Source of the DNA: Azolla caroliniana
Lineage: Eukaryota > Polypodiophyta
Assembly (NCBI GenBank): GCA_043228905.1
Contig: JBHGNT010000003.1
Coordinates: forward strand, 3,162,001 to 3,226,000
DNA length: 64,000 nucleotides
Direction of reading: 5' to 3'
Under the pieces are notes generated by a model that saw only the letters and a list, made by a program, of their open reading frames with translations, was not told where the DNA came from and made no database searches. Both the position numbers and the translations under genes were made by a program. Shown here piece after piece: positions 1-9,695 of this stretch. Numbering within the stretch: the first letter of the stretch is position 1; each line of letters begins with the position of its first letter.

Positions 1-1
1 A

Positions 2-271
2 GGCCCGTATTGGCTGACACGGGAATACAACGGGTCCTATCAGATAGGGACACTTGCCGGTGAAGTACTAGGCAAGTGGGTGAACGGATTTAGACTAAAG
101 CCCTATAAAGGACCGATGCCAAAGAACCCGTTTATGCAGACCACCGGCACTATACCGGGAACGGTACGGATGGAAGAAAAAGACAACGGGGAACCCGTAG
201 CAGAGGTGAAGGAAGAGACGGCAAACCGTAAGGAAAACGGTAAGGGTCCGAAGGGACCTACGGATGTGTAA
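2..271 (+). CDS. pol: Ty3/gypsy polyprotein, C-terminal end (partial)
   Basis: This frame is open from the first bases of the window to the TAA at 269-271, giving about 89 residues of the pol C-terminus. The early part reads GPYWLTREYNGSYQIGTL and then WVNGFRLKPYKG, the pattern found just after integrase in plant Ty3/gypsy polyproteins (a block ending in NG..LK.Y). The last ~45 residues are charged and of low complexity (many E, K, G and P), like a disordered tail. Catalytic domains are upstream of the window. The frame is intact with no stop or shift. It is the end of a larger ORF, so no start codon is assigned. Confidence 0.75.
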   Translation, partial: GPYWLTREYNGSYQIGTLAGEVLGKWVNGFRLKPYKGPMPKNPFMQTTGTIPGTVRMEEKDNGEPVAEVKEETANRKENGKGPKGPTDV

Positions 272-288
272 GGTCACATACCGTCATT

Positions 289-317
289 AAAATAAATAAA
301 TAAATAAATAAATAAAG
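289..317. repeat. (TAAA)n microsatellite between pol and the extra ORF
   Basis: A run of TAAA units begins about 18 bases after the pol stop codon and ends shortly before the frame of the next ORF opens. It holds no coding signal. Confidence 0.85.
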
Positions 318-431
318 AAATCATTAAAAATCGAGGTGTGAACGGACGTGAAAGCAAGGAGCGAAAAGGTACGAAGTGGGCATTTAAGAGCCGCCACGCT
401 ACTTAATACTAAATTGGTACACGACGTGTGC

Positions 432-2966
432 ATGCTCGAAAAAGGCGCCAAAACGCACAAAGAAGAAGCAGAACGCATGGAGACCTTTTCATTTCGCGAG
501 CCAAGAAGCACAGAAGCACCAAGGCAGTGGAAGCTGAGCAAACGCGAACCTGCACGCAAAGAACCCCCACGTTCGGAACGCTCTCTTTCTCGCTCTCACT
601 CTCATCACCACTCTACCTCGCCATCTTCCCTCGACCTCGAAGCAGACATGGAACCACAAACGTTGTCGGAAGCGGCCAGGAAATGGTTCAGGCAACACGG
701 ACTGGAGGGGTTCTTGGCCATCATGGAGGCACCGCCGCACAGAGAAGCCGACCGGGTCATCAAGGAGCTCGCCACAGAGGTCATCACCGAGGAAGCGATC
801 CGTGCGCTAACAGGCCTTCCGGAGGGAGGTATCTTCCAGATCGATAACCCAACCTCGGAGCAACTCATCCGATATTTCGGTGAGTACTCTGTTGCCGGCA
901 AAGGCTATCGGACGCAGGGCGGCGAAGATCCGCTATTCAGGGAGATAGCTCGAGTGCTCCATGAGTACGGTCACGTGTACCCCCGACCCCCTGTCATGCC
1001 AAAAAATCGGGCAGGGATGATCATAGCCACCTATGAAGGGATCAAGGTGGACTGGCCGGTGTTGATTGCAGACGGTTTGTGCACGGCAATCGACATGGTA
1101 CGAGGAAAGGACGGCAAGGAGGGCCGGAAGCTGTGGCACGCCGTAGCTCAGTGGATAACATTGCTCGTGCCGCCGGTCGAGACCGTCCAGCCAAAGAAGC
1201 GGCCAAGAGTATCGGAAGGAAGCAGCTCGAAGCCGGCGTCCAAACGACAGCAGCTGCTGGCGTCGAAGGCGACGAAAGGGAAGAAACGGCTCTCAGAACC
1301 GGAGGAGGTGTCACCGGTCCGACCCGTTAAGATAACCATACGGCGACCGGGACAGAAGGAACCGGAACCCTTGACGGCACAGAATCAGGCCGTTACCCAG
1401 GAAGAGGAAACGGAGGAGCCAGAAGAGCACCTCCAACGACGGTCAAGGAGTAGGACCGCCGGGACAGCGGGGGAGCGTTCGTACCCGCAAGAGGAAGAAA
1501 CGCCCCCAACTCAACCTGAGCAAACCACAAGGGAGGAACCGGAACCGGCGCGTATGGAACCGGCCTTGTCGGCTTCTATAGAAGAAGTCATTCCAACGGC
1601 TCCGGAGACGGCGAGGACCGGAACACAACAGCCGGCGAGCCCAGCCAGCACACACGGCGGCCAAGGAGTAGGACCAGTGCAGCAGCAAGGCACCAGTAGC
1701 ATGTGGCTACGGTGGGTAGGCGAGCAAATCGCCGGAGTGGTCGAGTACATAGAGGCGGAGGAGAGAGCGCACCACGAACGGTTGCTCGTCACAACCGTAG
1801 ATCTAGAGACGGCCCGGTCCAGAATCCGGAGCCTTGAACAAGACTTGGACAGGGTCACAAGGGAAATGGCTCAATTGGCTTTGACAACACAAGTCCAAGC
1901 ACCGGTGACTCCGGGCAATGTACAGAATAAAGCGGCAGATCAACCTGTACATAGCAATCAGACCCCGGAAACGGAAACCGTTCCGGAGAGAAATGCGGCA
2001 CGAGCCCAAGAGCTTGCGGACTTAGAGGATGAGCTAGCTGCCCAAGAAGCGCTGAGGAGCCGCGAAAGAGAGTTGAAAACGGCAGCGGAGGCAGAACTCA
2101 AAAAGACTGCTGAGAAGCTACGCTTGGCCGAGGAGAGCTTACGAAAAGGCCACCAAGCGTACGACCGGCTCAAGGAGGAGAAGGAGAAAATGCTGCAAGA
2201 GAAGGAGAGGCTCCGGAGAAACGCCGAAACAGAAGTAGAGCGCCTAAAAGAGGAACTCCGGCAGGTAAAGGACCGGGAGGACCGGAACCATCGCCAGATC
2301 AACGGCAAGCTCAAACAAAAAACAGAGGAATTTGAGCAATTGCACCGGGAGTATAAACGGTTGCAAACGGAGCACAAGGAACGGACAGATGAGCTCCGGC
2401 AAGCAGTTGATCGGACCGCAACCGCATTCGCCAAGGAACAAGCGGAAACCAGAAGACGGTTGGAAGAGGCGGAGAAGGTTCGGACAGATCTCCTCAGGCA
2501 ACAGCAGGCGGAAAAAGAAAGAGCGGCGGAGGTACTGCAGAGGCTGCAAACGACATATCAAGGGCAGCTGACGCGCTACAGAGAGCAGGCGGAGGATACG
2601 GCTAATCTCATCAAGCAGTTGAAGGAGGAGCGACAAGTTGTGGAAAGCAGAGCACAAATGGGAGCAAGTCGCATCCAGGATATCATGCGGGCCTGGTTGA
2701 ACCAGACCAAGAGCTTGATTGACAACGGTTCCGTCAAATGGTGGACCAAGTGGGCCACGAACGCGGCGGAACTCCAATTGCTCCGGGCCGACGTAGAGAA
2801 CCGGCGGAAGGAGGGAGATGATTGCTATATGTTGACTTCCGAAGACTTCACCGGCATAAGAGATGAGCTGGCCGAAGACTTTCAAGCCTTGGCAGAGGAC
2901 CAACTAGAGCAAGTCCGGCAACTTGTAGCTCAGCTGGACGACGACAGGCTGGAGGCGCAGATCTAG
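432..2966 (+). CDS. Additional sense ORF of Ty3 element, coiled-coil protein
   Basis: The frame is open from 342. The first in-frame ATG is at 432, with others at 477 and 648, and it stops at TAG 2964-2966 (844 codons from 432). Residues are numbered here from 432. Residues 1-72 are Ser/Arg/His-rich. Residues 73 (ATG 648) to about 260 look globular, with a Trp/Pro-containing middle. Residues 260-450 are basic then Pro/Glu/Thr-rich and probably disordered, with a candidate nuclear-localisation cluster (KKRPR and a following KATKGKKR). From about 455 to 740 there is a very long Glu/Lys/Arg/Gln-rich heptad region typical of a coiled coil. The tail has a Trp pair (KWWTKW) and an acidic end. There is no signal peptide or clear membrane span, so an envelope-like role is not supported. 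Position between pol and LTR makes it an element gene. Assembly or Gag-like oligomerisation is only a guess. Confidence 0.7.
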   Translation: MLEKGAKTHKEEAERMETFSFREPRSTEAPRQWKLSKREPARKEPPRSERSLSRSHSHHHSTSPSSLDLEADMEPQTLSEAARKWFRQHGLEGFLAIMEAPPHREADRVIKELATEVITEEAIRALTGLPEGGIFQIDNPTSEQLIRYFGEYSVAGKGYRTQGGEDPLFREIARVLHEYGHVYPRPPVMPKNRAGMIIATYEGIKVDWPVLIADGLCTAIDMVRGKDGKEGRKLWHAVAQWITLLVPPVETVQPKKRPRVSEGSSSKPASKRQQLLASKATKGKKRLSEPEEVSPVRPVKITIRRPGQKEPEPLTAQNQAVTQEEETEEPEEHLQRRSRSRTAGTAGERSYPQEEETPPTQPEQTTREEPEPARMEPALSASIEEVIPTAPETARTGTQQPASPASTHGGQGVGPVQQQGTSSMWLRWVGEQIAGVVEYIEAEERAHHERLLVTTVDLETARSRIRSLEQDLDRVTREMAQLALTTQVQAPVTPGNVQNKAADQPVHSNQTPETETVPERNAARAQELADLEDELAAQEALRSRERELKTAAEAELKKTAEKLRLAEESLRKGHQAYDRLKEEKEKMLQEKERLRRNAETEVERLKEELRQVKDREDRNHRQINGKLKQKTEEFEQLHREYKRLQTEHKERTDELRQAVDRTATAFAKEQAETRRRLEEAEKVRTDLLRQQQAEKERAAEVLQRLQTTYQGQLTRYREQAEDTANLIKQLKEERQVVESRAQMGASRIQDIMRAWLNQTKSLIDNGSVKWWTKWATNAAELQLLRADVENRRKEGDDCYMLTSEDFTGIRDELAEDFQALAEDQLEQVRQLVAQLDDDRLEAQI

Positions 2967-3239
2967 TTTGAAAGCTACGAGAGGTCCCGGATCCGGGGAG
3001 AGAAAGAACGAGAACCGGTTACGGTTAACCTCAGTGATGAGGAACCGTTACTGGAAGGAGACCGGACCGGAAGTAGTCAAACGGAGATGCCGGAGTCAGA
3101 GAGACAAACGGAGCAGCCGGAGTCAGAGAAACAAACGGAGCAGCCGCCTATAGAGCAGCCGGAACAGCCTCAGTCCCAACCGCAACCACAGCAGCAGCAG
3201 CAGCAAGCACAGCCGCAACAACCACAACCGGAAGAATAA
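2967..3239 (+). other. In-frame continuation of the extra ORF past an amber codon
   Basis: The same frame stays open for 90 further codons after TAG 2964-2966 and ends at TAA 3237-3239. It is coding-like: an acidic segment, a repeated ESE.QTEQP motif, then a Gln/Pro-rich tail with a run of CAG codons near 3190-3205. The simplest reading is that CAG became TAG by one C-to-T change, so the original protein was about 935 residues from ATG 432. A native stop with read-through is the alternative. Confidence 0.6.
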
Positions 3240-3278
3240 TTGGAAACTCTGGAACAAGATATTTTGGACAGTTTGGGG

Positions 3279-3759
3279 TGAACGATGAAGGGGCCGAGAA
3301 GGGTTCGACGTACAAGGTACTGTCCCACGGGCGTGCCATGTGTTACCGGCCGGCAAGGAGTCCAAAATACGGAGTGAAGGAATTAATTAAATATGGTTGT
3401 AAATGAGCATAGTGGGGACGGACGGACTGGAAACGGTATGCCGTTCCAGATCCGGACGGATCCCGAATAGGTGCGATAGGCACCGTTTTGTACTACGGGC
3501 CGGAAACCTATTTAAAGGCCCGGACCCCATTGTAATCATAGCGGATAATTAATGGAGCTTATGATGTTTATACTTCTGTCTTGATTTCCGTTCTGTAATT
3601 ACGGTTATATCTTACGCGTGTAATTAACCAAAGCACTCTAATTGTGTAACCTACGTAAGTCGGTGTAAGCGTGGAATCTTAATCCTATGCCGTAATCACC
3701 CTTTGGTGAAGTGTCTCCGTGACACCTTGTGTTAGGCCTTGTCCGGTCAGAGAATAACA
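3279..3759 (+). mobile_element. Probable 3' LTR of the Ty3 element
   Basis: A G-rich polypurine-like stretch (AGTTTGGGG) immediately precedes a TG at 3279, as in plant Ty3 elements. The segment contains a TATA-like box near 3508 and ends at a CA near 3759, before sequence of different character. Without the 5' LTR the borders cannot be checked, so they may be tens of bases out. The length (~480 bp) is reasonable for the group. Confidence 0.5.
3508..3517 (+). promoter_or_regulatory. TATA-like box in the 3' LTR
   Basis: CTATTTAAAG lies in GC-rich surroundings about 230 bases into the putative LTR, the expected place for the U3 core promoter. The transcription start would be about 30 bases downstream. 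Identified by eye only. Confidence 0.4.
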
Positions 3760-3815
3760 TCTGTTGCCTTGGAGAAGGATGAAGAGCAGGTGAACTTCAT
3801 CAACATGAGGCTTAG

Positions 3816-4088
3816 ACCTGGCTTAGAGCACTTTGGGAATGCCCCAATCAAGATGAGGAGGTAGGTGCCAAGAACATAGCGGATACCAAACGTTTCCAGC
3901 CTGTCTCCCATGAACCCATCCCTCCTTTGGTTGGTGAACCTGGGGAGCTCATAGAGCTTGACGATGAGTTAACGGAGGACCCCACAGTAGCTAGCCTATC
4001 GAGAGTGGATAGCAGTGCGCTGAATGTGGATGATAGTTCACCGAAAGACAATGAAACCAACAATGTGGATACCCTCCTAGCCATGTAG
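3816..4088 (+). pseudogene. Open coding remnant, unrecognised
   Basis: The frame is open from just after TAG 3813-3815 to TAG 4086-4088 (90 residues). It looks like the C-terminus of a real protein: it starts TWLRALWECPNQDEE, then a Pro-containing stretch, then an acidic and Ser/Asp/Asn-rich tail ending in LLAM. Upstream the same frame is broken by stops, while a neighbouring frame (3773-3850) also reads sensibly (VNFINMRLRPGLEHFGN), suggesting a frameshift or an exon border. It begins within 60 bases of the putative LTR end, so it may be host sequence that the Ty3 element landed in, or part of another element. I do not recognise the family. Confidence 0.4.
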
Positions 4089-5399
4089 ATAGATTTCGTA
4101 TAACTACTTTTGATGTATTTACGACATATATTGTTGATGTCTAATGAATTTTTTTTGTGAAATTGGAGGTTCTATCTTTTAATCAATTCTATTCGTTAAT
4201 ATGATCCAATTTATTTGTTTATATGGTGCTATATTATGTTTTGATTATTTCATTGATATGTTTATTTCTTGTTGCACATATTTATTAAATTTGTTGGACT
4301 ATCATCTTTCTTTGTAGCTAAAATCAAATACAATGTATATTCATCCTTAACGGTAATAGTAATATACATCTGGTCACCATTTAATATATATTTATAATAT
4401 AAACATGACTTCATATTTACCCACCAATTGTGTTAGTAGAACTTTTACCTAGTTTGTTTATTGTAACTCACTTTTTATATTTATTATACTTATAGAATAA
4501 CTATGATAAATAACATATAGTGGGACTGAACGAGGCATTTATAGATATTGGGACATATTTGCTTTATCGGAGGGGAATATACAACAACAATCATGTTTCT
4601 ATGGTTGATGGTTGTCTAGACTGAAAGTATGGAGGGCTATTCAATGTGTGTTCTATATAGATTATTAGTACTCCTTTTGTATATATGTGTTTAACCTCTT
4701 GTTTTAGGGTTTATGGGTATATAGTCACATGAACATTTTAATGCATGCTTCAACATTACTAATGGAGTGTTGTCTCTATTTTGGTACCCAAATATTTAGC
4801 ATGTCTATGGCTTAATAATTGTCATATATGTTTTGGTATATTATTTTATGATAAATGTCATGTAAACTAATAGTTATGAATACTCTTTATAATTCTAATT
4901 TTCTTGTGTTCTCACGAACATATACATTTGGTGTTATATCCTACAAGATCTTTACTAAGGATTCATTTGAGTTTATTGTAATCAATAATATGTAAATATC
5001 AATTTCTCGAATAGCATATATACCTCTCTGGGATAGTTAAACCATCGTAAACCTCATGCACTTTACACCTTGCGAAAATGGATTCCCCATTTATTAATGC
5101 TTGCCTCAAATAATTAATTTGTATCAAATGAAAGCGTGTTTAAACCCTTCTTAAATTTGTAAACATTGCAAAAATAAATATCATACATTTATATATTTTC
5201 ACCAAAATAGCATGTTATCTATGTAGAGAGATGTTTCGTATTAATAAATCAGTAAATTCTACATCTTTGGTTGATCATGTGATACTGGTGCACGTCCAAT
5301 TTCACAACAGACTAAAATTGTGTAACTACAAATGGAATCTAAAAGTGGAATGCGCAAACGTGTTACTAGATTAGCAATTCGTTTTTCGCAAATCCAATT
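4089..5399. other. A/T-rich intergenic DNA, no feature seen
   Basis: No long open frame, LTR end or tandem array is visible. The base composition drops sharply to A/T-rich compared with the Ty3 element to the left. Confidence 0.6.
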
Positions 5400-6069
5400 C
5401 AAGCGCAGTTCCAACTGACACTTAACTCACTATTATTACTTGAGGGAAAAGCATGCTTAGCACCCAAAAGTTATCACTCCATAATGAATGTCAATGTGGT
5501 AATGTAATGTAAGATGATGAGGTATAAATGTTTGATAAATAGTTTTGTTTTTGTTTTTCACACAAGTACTAGAATTTGGTTTTTGATTAGGTTTTGAGAG
5601 GAAAGATGAAGGGATGGACTCTGGAGTTGAAGTTGATGTATGGAGAGAGTTTTGGATAATTTTAAATTTTGCTCATATTTTCTCTCACTTTATGTTAATT
5701 ACAAGTATAGCCTTTCATCACTTAAGTGTCTCTTTGAAGCAAAAAAAAAAAATACAGTCTTTGTCTCTCTCTGTCTATCTATCCTATTCTGTTTCTCTTA
5801 TGACTGTTCTTCTATGACTATAAAAACTGTCCATTTTAGTTCAAAAGAAAGGTAACCGAAAAACTATTTGTTTCTTTCCTTTCTTACCCCACTTTCTTTT
5901 CTTTTTTCATCCCTTCATATATGTATATATTGCCATAGTTTAGAACCTCTCACCAACAAAAATTCTCAGTTTCTATGAGACACACATATGTTTATATATA
6001 TTTTGAGTGGCTTCTATGATTGGGTAGCTAGATAGGTAGATTTTATTATTGTGCTCGAAAATGTGACCT

Positions 6070-6072
<3 letters not shown>

Positions 6073-6103
<31 letters not shown>
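6073..6103. repeat. (TG)n microsatellite
   Basis: About 15 TG units in the upstream flank of the DUF247 pseudogene. The same position in inverted block B (near 60361) has only a short run of AC units, so the repeat differs between the two duplicates. Confidence 0.9.
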
Positions 6104-6105
<2 letters not shown>

Positions 6106-6331
6106 AGACAAAAAATCATGGGATACTTCAAAGCATTTCGCTCTTTTTTAGTCATACACAGACATGGAGTTTCCTACACTTCAAAGCACCTATAAAGACC
6201 AACGAATAGATCATGAATAATAAACATACTCTAAGAACTATCTTCTCCCTAAAGGAAAGTCCATTCACATACTATTAAACCATTTTTTAAGTATCAAACA
6301 ACAACAACAACAACAACAAAAGAAGAAGAAG

Positions 6332-7790
6332 ATGATGATGATGATGAATGCTTCCAATGGGAAACAAATGGCCGAACATCTACATCCACATAATCCCATC
6401 CCTACTATCTATAAATTGTCCGTCGAGCAATCTAATCCACTCAATCAAAAACCAGAAGAATGGAAAAACTACATGGAGAAAGAAATCTAATTTGCTGCTC
6501 TTAAGCCTATTGATAGATAGTATGGCTTATGGCTGAACACACATCTACGTCCCAAAAACCTAAAGTGATCGGATTTATCCCGCCTGCACTGTTCCAGGCG
6601 AAGCCATACTCATATTGTGTCATAACTTCGAGCCTTCCCCTATGGATAGATGCAAGGCCGTATGTGTGCAGAAATTCATGGAAAGCCATAAGATATCACA
6701 TGTGGGAGAGATCACCACAAAATTCATCCCCGAGCCCCAGGAACTTAGTGACAACTATTTCGGCCTAACCAGGGCTTAAAACTTTGATTCCTTGAGACTT
6801 CTGGTCACCGTTGATACCATCTTCATTCATGAATTCTTTCTGTTCCTGAGCGAGGATTGGCCTAACTCCGAAGAGAAGAAGAGTGGGTACTTGTACACCT
6901 TCATCAACAATGAAATCACAATATCCCAAATATGGAGGGACTTGCTACTAATAGGCAACCAGATTCCCATGTCATTCCTAAAGGAAATTTATAAACATCC
7001 CAAAGGAATCACCCGACTTCACAATTATGGATTTCCTGGATTGCTTGGATTATTTTGTTTTGGTAAAAGGTCCATTCTTCGTCAGCTGGGAGGAGAATGC
7101 GAAGCTTCTCGAGTGTGAGCATCTACTCGATTGCCTATATGTTTCGTGCACACAAAAAGAATCACTTGAACATTCTAGGGAGCTGCAAAAATCTAAGAAT
7201 CCAAGTAGATGCATGCAACTCCTGAACCTTCTATGGGGCTGCAAAAAGAGCAAGGAGCAAAATGATTCCCTTCCAACGACATGTAACTTCTGCGACTGGT
7301 TTTAGCAAGGATTGAGAAAGAGGAAGAAACACGGTGACCACCCCCCGACAGCATCTAACCTCTCTAAAACAGGGGTGAAGGTAGCATATCAATCAAGTAT
7401 AATAGGAGGAAACAACAGCTTTACCTTCCATGCATTATCGTGAGCAATAACATGCACAAATCTCCAAAGAAGATGAGGTAAGTGCATATGCTCATTGTTG
7501 CGCAAGAAGATATCGAAATCTTAACTCAGGCCAAAGTATTAAGGAACTATCTCGAGCACCAGCATTTTCATCAAAAACAGCAGCTGGTTCTACCTCGTAG
7601 ACGCTCTACATGAACACTGCGTTACGACCCATTGGCATTACTTGTATGCGGAGTTTCATGAGAAGTATTTTTCTTAGCCATGGCTGCGATTCTCTTGCTC
7701 ATCTTTTCATTATTGCAGACGCTGTTTTCAATCTTATGTTATGTTCTCCCAGCACAAAAATAAGGAAGATTAAAACAATCTCAAGGTGTT
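6332..7790 (+). pseudogene. DUF247 pseudogene, copy 1 (block A)
   Basis: It starts with five ATG codons at 6332 and a readable N-terminus (NASNGKQMAEHLHPHNP) with stops by 6490. The middle reads in broken frames: the core motif TVDTIFIHEFFLFL at 6810-6850, then RDLLLIGNQIPMSFLKEIY at 6935-6995, and ECEHLLDCLYVSC at 7100-7150. C-terminal traces run to about 7790 (HWHYLYAEFHEKYFS, then a hydrophobic end). These are the signature blocks of PF03140 plant proteins of ~430-500 residues with a C-terminal membrane segment. The biochemical role of the family is unknown; a DUF247 gene pair is tied to grass self-incompatibility. Several stops and frameshifts make it non-functional. It lacks ~28 bases before TCATAACTTC near 6617 that copy 9 (58399-60146) retains. 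Confidence 0.85.
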
Positions 7791-7990
7791 GAGTTTTCTT
7801 TTATGGATTTGAGACTCCATTTTACTTTATTTCCTTATTTTGAGCTTTTTGATCTTGATGTCGGGATTTATAAATGACTCGAGCTTGTAATTGTGGAAGA
7901 TCAAGTTGTTAAAGCAAACTAACTCATAAGAAATCATTGTAATCCTGAGCGTAGTTTTTATCCAAAGCTCTGATTCAATATTGCTTGCGC

Positions 7991-8172
7991 TTAAGATAAA
8001 TCATCTAGTGTTTTATATAATATTGAGTACTTTGTTACAACTATCAGAAATAACCTAAACCATTACCAATACAAGACGCTTATTAAGATAAATCGTCTAG
8101 TGATGCATGTATTATTGAGTACTTTGTTACATGTATCAGAAATAGATTTAACCATTACCGGTACAAGACACT
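7991..8172. repeat. 92-bp tandem duplication in DUF247 3' flank
   Basis: Two diverged units start with TTAAGATAAATC at 7991 and 8083. Each contains TTGAGTACTTTGTTAC and a CCATTACC segment. The same pair is present inverted in block B (about 58090-58280), so the duplication came before the block duplication. Single units of the same family occur at 20020-20110, 20765-20830 and 27640-27730. Confidence 0.75.
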
Positions 8173-8288
8173 TAAGATTTGAAACAGGGATTTCATTCCT
8201 TCTCTTGCTTAAATTGCACTAATTACTTCCTTAACTTGCATCATAAATTGCTGCTATCTACAATTATCTAATGAGCAAACCTCCATAA

Positions 8289-8476
8289 TGTTGGAAAATA
8301 TAAGGAAAATAATATTATAAAATAAATAAATTGTAAGAATAGTGGTATGATATGAATAGTCATACCACGAACAGTTACAACTGAACAATTAAAGGACATA
8401 CTTGTCCTATAAAGAGACATGCACGCCTCTCTACAGATTAGAAGATAAAAGAATCAATTTCTGAATTAAAACAATT

Positions 8477-8528
<52 letters not shown>

Positions 8529-8541
8529 CTGTTATTTTACA
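8289..8541 (+). mobile_element. 5' LTR of copia element 1
   Basis: The 253-bp LTR starts TGTTGGAAAATA and ends TTTTACA, directly followed by the primer-binding site. It contains a TATA-like TATAAAG near 8410 and a long TC run near its end. The five bases before it (CATAA, 8284-8288) would be the target duplication, but the other end is lost. Confidence 0.8.
8480..8524. repeat. (TC)n microsatellite inside the LTR
   Basis: About 22 uninterrupted TC units lie just upstream of the LTR end of copia element 1, in the region that would be the transcript leader. Confidence 0.9.
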
Positions 8542-8556
8542 TGGTATCAAAACAGG
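8542..8556 (+). other. Primer-binding site (initiator Met tRNA type)
   Basis: TGGTATCAAAACAGG begins at the base after the LTR. It resembles the TGGTATCAGAGC element common in plant copia elements, which pairs with the 3' end of initiator methionine tRNA to start minus-strand synthesis. Two to three mismatches suggest decay. Confidence 0.75.
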
Positions 8557-8765
8557 TTCCCTATTCTTACCATAGAAAAAATCAGAGCCTGCAGATCAAA
8601 CTTTCTACACAAAAACAACAACAAATCAGAGATGATCAGAGAACAACCTGTAGATAAAACTTTCTGCACAAAATAATAATATATCTCAGAATAGGCCAAA
8701 ACCTTTTACCCCTTCTAAGGCCTGCACACTCCTGTTTTTCTTGAACAAATAATCTTTTGTACCGA

Positions 8766-9560
8766 ATGGCTCAGTCAACATCTTCATCCCAAAACTTCCT
8801 GTATAGAAAAACAGCCTTTAGCAAATTGAATAACACAAATTATCGAGTTTGGAGTAGCAAATTGACTCTCCTTTTCAAACAACTGAAATTATGGGCAGTA
8901 GTTGAGGGCATGGAGATACAACCCAACACGTTAGACCCAAACTACCCTGCATGGGAAGAAAAAGATCTAGCAGCAAAGCTAGAAATCATGTCGAATTTGG
9001 AAGACCAGCAAGCCTACGCGATCAGAAATTGTGCCACTGCAAACGCCATGTAGATCGACTTGAAGAACGAATACGAACCAACTACAGATGAAAACCAGGT
9101 CATGACTCTAAACTCATTAGTCGTTTTAAAAATGCAAGAGGAAGATGAAATGAATGCATTTATAAACTCATGGAAATGCAAATTAGATGACTATCTCATG
9201 TCCGGAGTAGAAATCAATCGAAGTTGCAAAGGCTCCTTTTATTAGGTGCACTACCACCATCTTGGAGCACTTTTGTGACCACCCAAAACATCAATACAAA
9301 CACAACTCTCATTGACTTGATTAATTGTACACGACAAGAAGAAGCCATGAAAAAGGCACGCCATCCTGAACAGACACAACACACATCAGCAATGATAGCA
9401 TATCGTAGCAAACAACCCTATCAAAACCAAAGAATAGAATATAGGCCTAGAAGCTATCTTGAAAACTCTAGACCACAAATCGGAGGCCTCAGGTTCTCAC
9501 AACTTTTCTGCACCGTCTGCAAGAAATCTGGACACAAACAATCAATGTAGGTTTAGACAA
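8766..9560 (+). pseudogene. gag: copia element 1 gag, broken
   Basis: ATG at 8766 opens MAQSTSSSQNFLYRK, followed by the copia Gag N-terminal pattern (KLNNTNYRVWSSKL...LKLWAVVEG). TAG at 9051-9053 interrupts the same frame where the family usually has Trp (Gag pattern I-W-x-x-L). The frame shifts near 9210-9225 and continues as LLLLGALPPSWSTF. A zinc knuckle CTVCKKSGH near 9510 lacks its last Cys in frame. TGT follows after a length change of about 2 nt, so the CCHC box is broken too. At least one stop and two shifts make it non-functional. Confidence 0.8.
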
Positions 9561-9695
9561 ATCAGAAATAAACAATCATATTAAAGACCTAAATCATCTC
9601 GAGTAGAAGTCCATCTAGCTAAAGAAGTTTCGGAAGATGACTCATACCCAACCGAAACAAACAATGAAAAAAATAATGATGGCTATGACAACCTC

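Larger units (their letters stand above)
1..3759 (+). mobile_element. 3' part of a Ty3/gypsy LTR retrotransposon
   Basis: In order on the + strand: the C-terminal end of pol (2-271), a large additional sense ORF (432-2966, continuing to 3239), and a probable 3' LTR (3279-3759). The 5' LTR, gag and most of pol lie outside the window, so neither the lineage nor a target-site duplication can be fixed. The segment is visibly GC-rich compared with the A/T-rich DNA that begins near 4090, as expected for a relatively recent insertion. An extra ORF between pol and the 3' LTR is known in some plant Ty3 lineages (Athila env-like ORFs, additional ORFs of Tat relatives). Placement in one of those lineages is inference. 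Confidence 0.8.
5400..8288 (+). repeat. Segmental duplication block A (inverted copy is block B)
   Basis: This block matches the reverse complement of 57235-60960. Clear anchors are 5440-5520 against 60840-60900 (a shared AGCATGC region with a TTACATTACA stretch), 5975-6150 against 60361-60480, 6332-6480 against 59990-60146, 7860-8230 against 58030-58400, and 8231-8288 against 57235-57280. It comprises a DUF247 5' flank, the DUF247 pseudogene, and a 3' flank with a 92-bp tandem repeat. Block A ends exactly where the copia LTR starts at 8289. Confidence 0.8.

Noticed and set aside
1958-2903. Long minus-strand frames within the coiled-coil ORF
   Set aside because: Shadows caused by GC-rich, purine-biased codons on the + strand; composition (Ser/Leu/Arg/Cys-rich) is that of antisense coding DNA.
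432-2966. Envelope-like interpretation of the extra ORF
   Set aside because: No signal peptide, no clear membrane span and no cleavage site visible; coiled coil alone is not evidence of an envelope.
3123-3365. Leu-rich minus-strand frames opposite the Gln/Pro tail
   Set aside because: They are the antisense of the CAG/CCG-rich tail of the extra ORF; no independent coding evidence.
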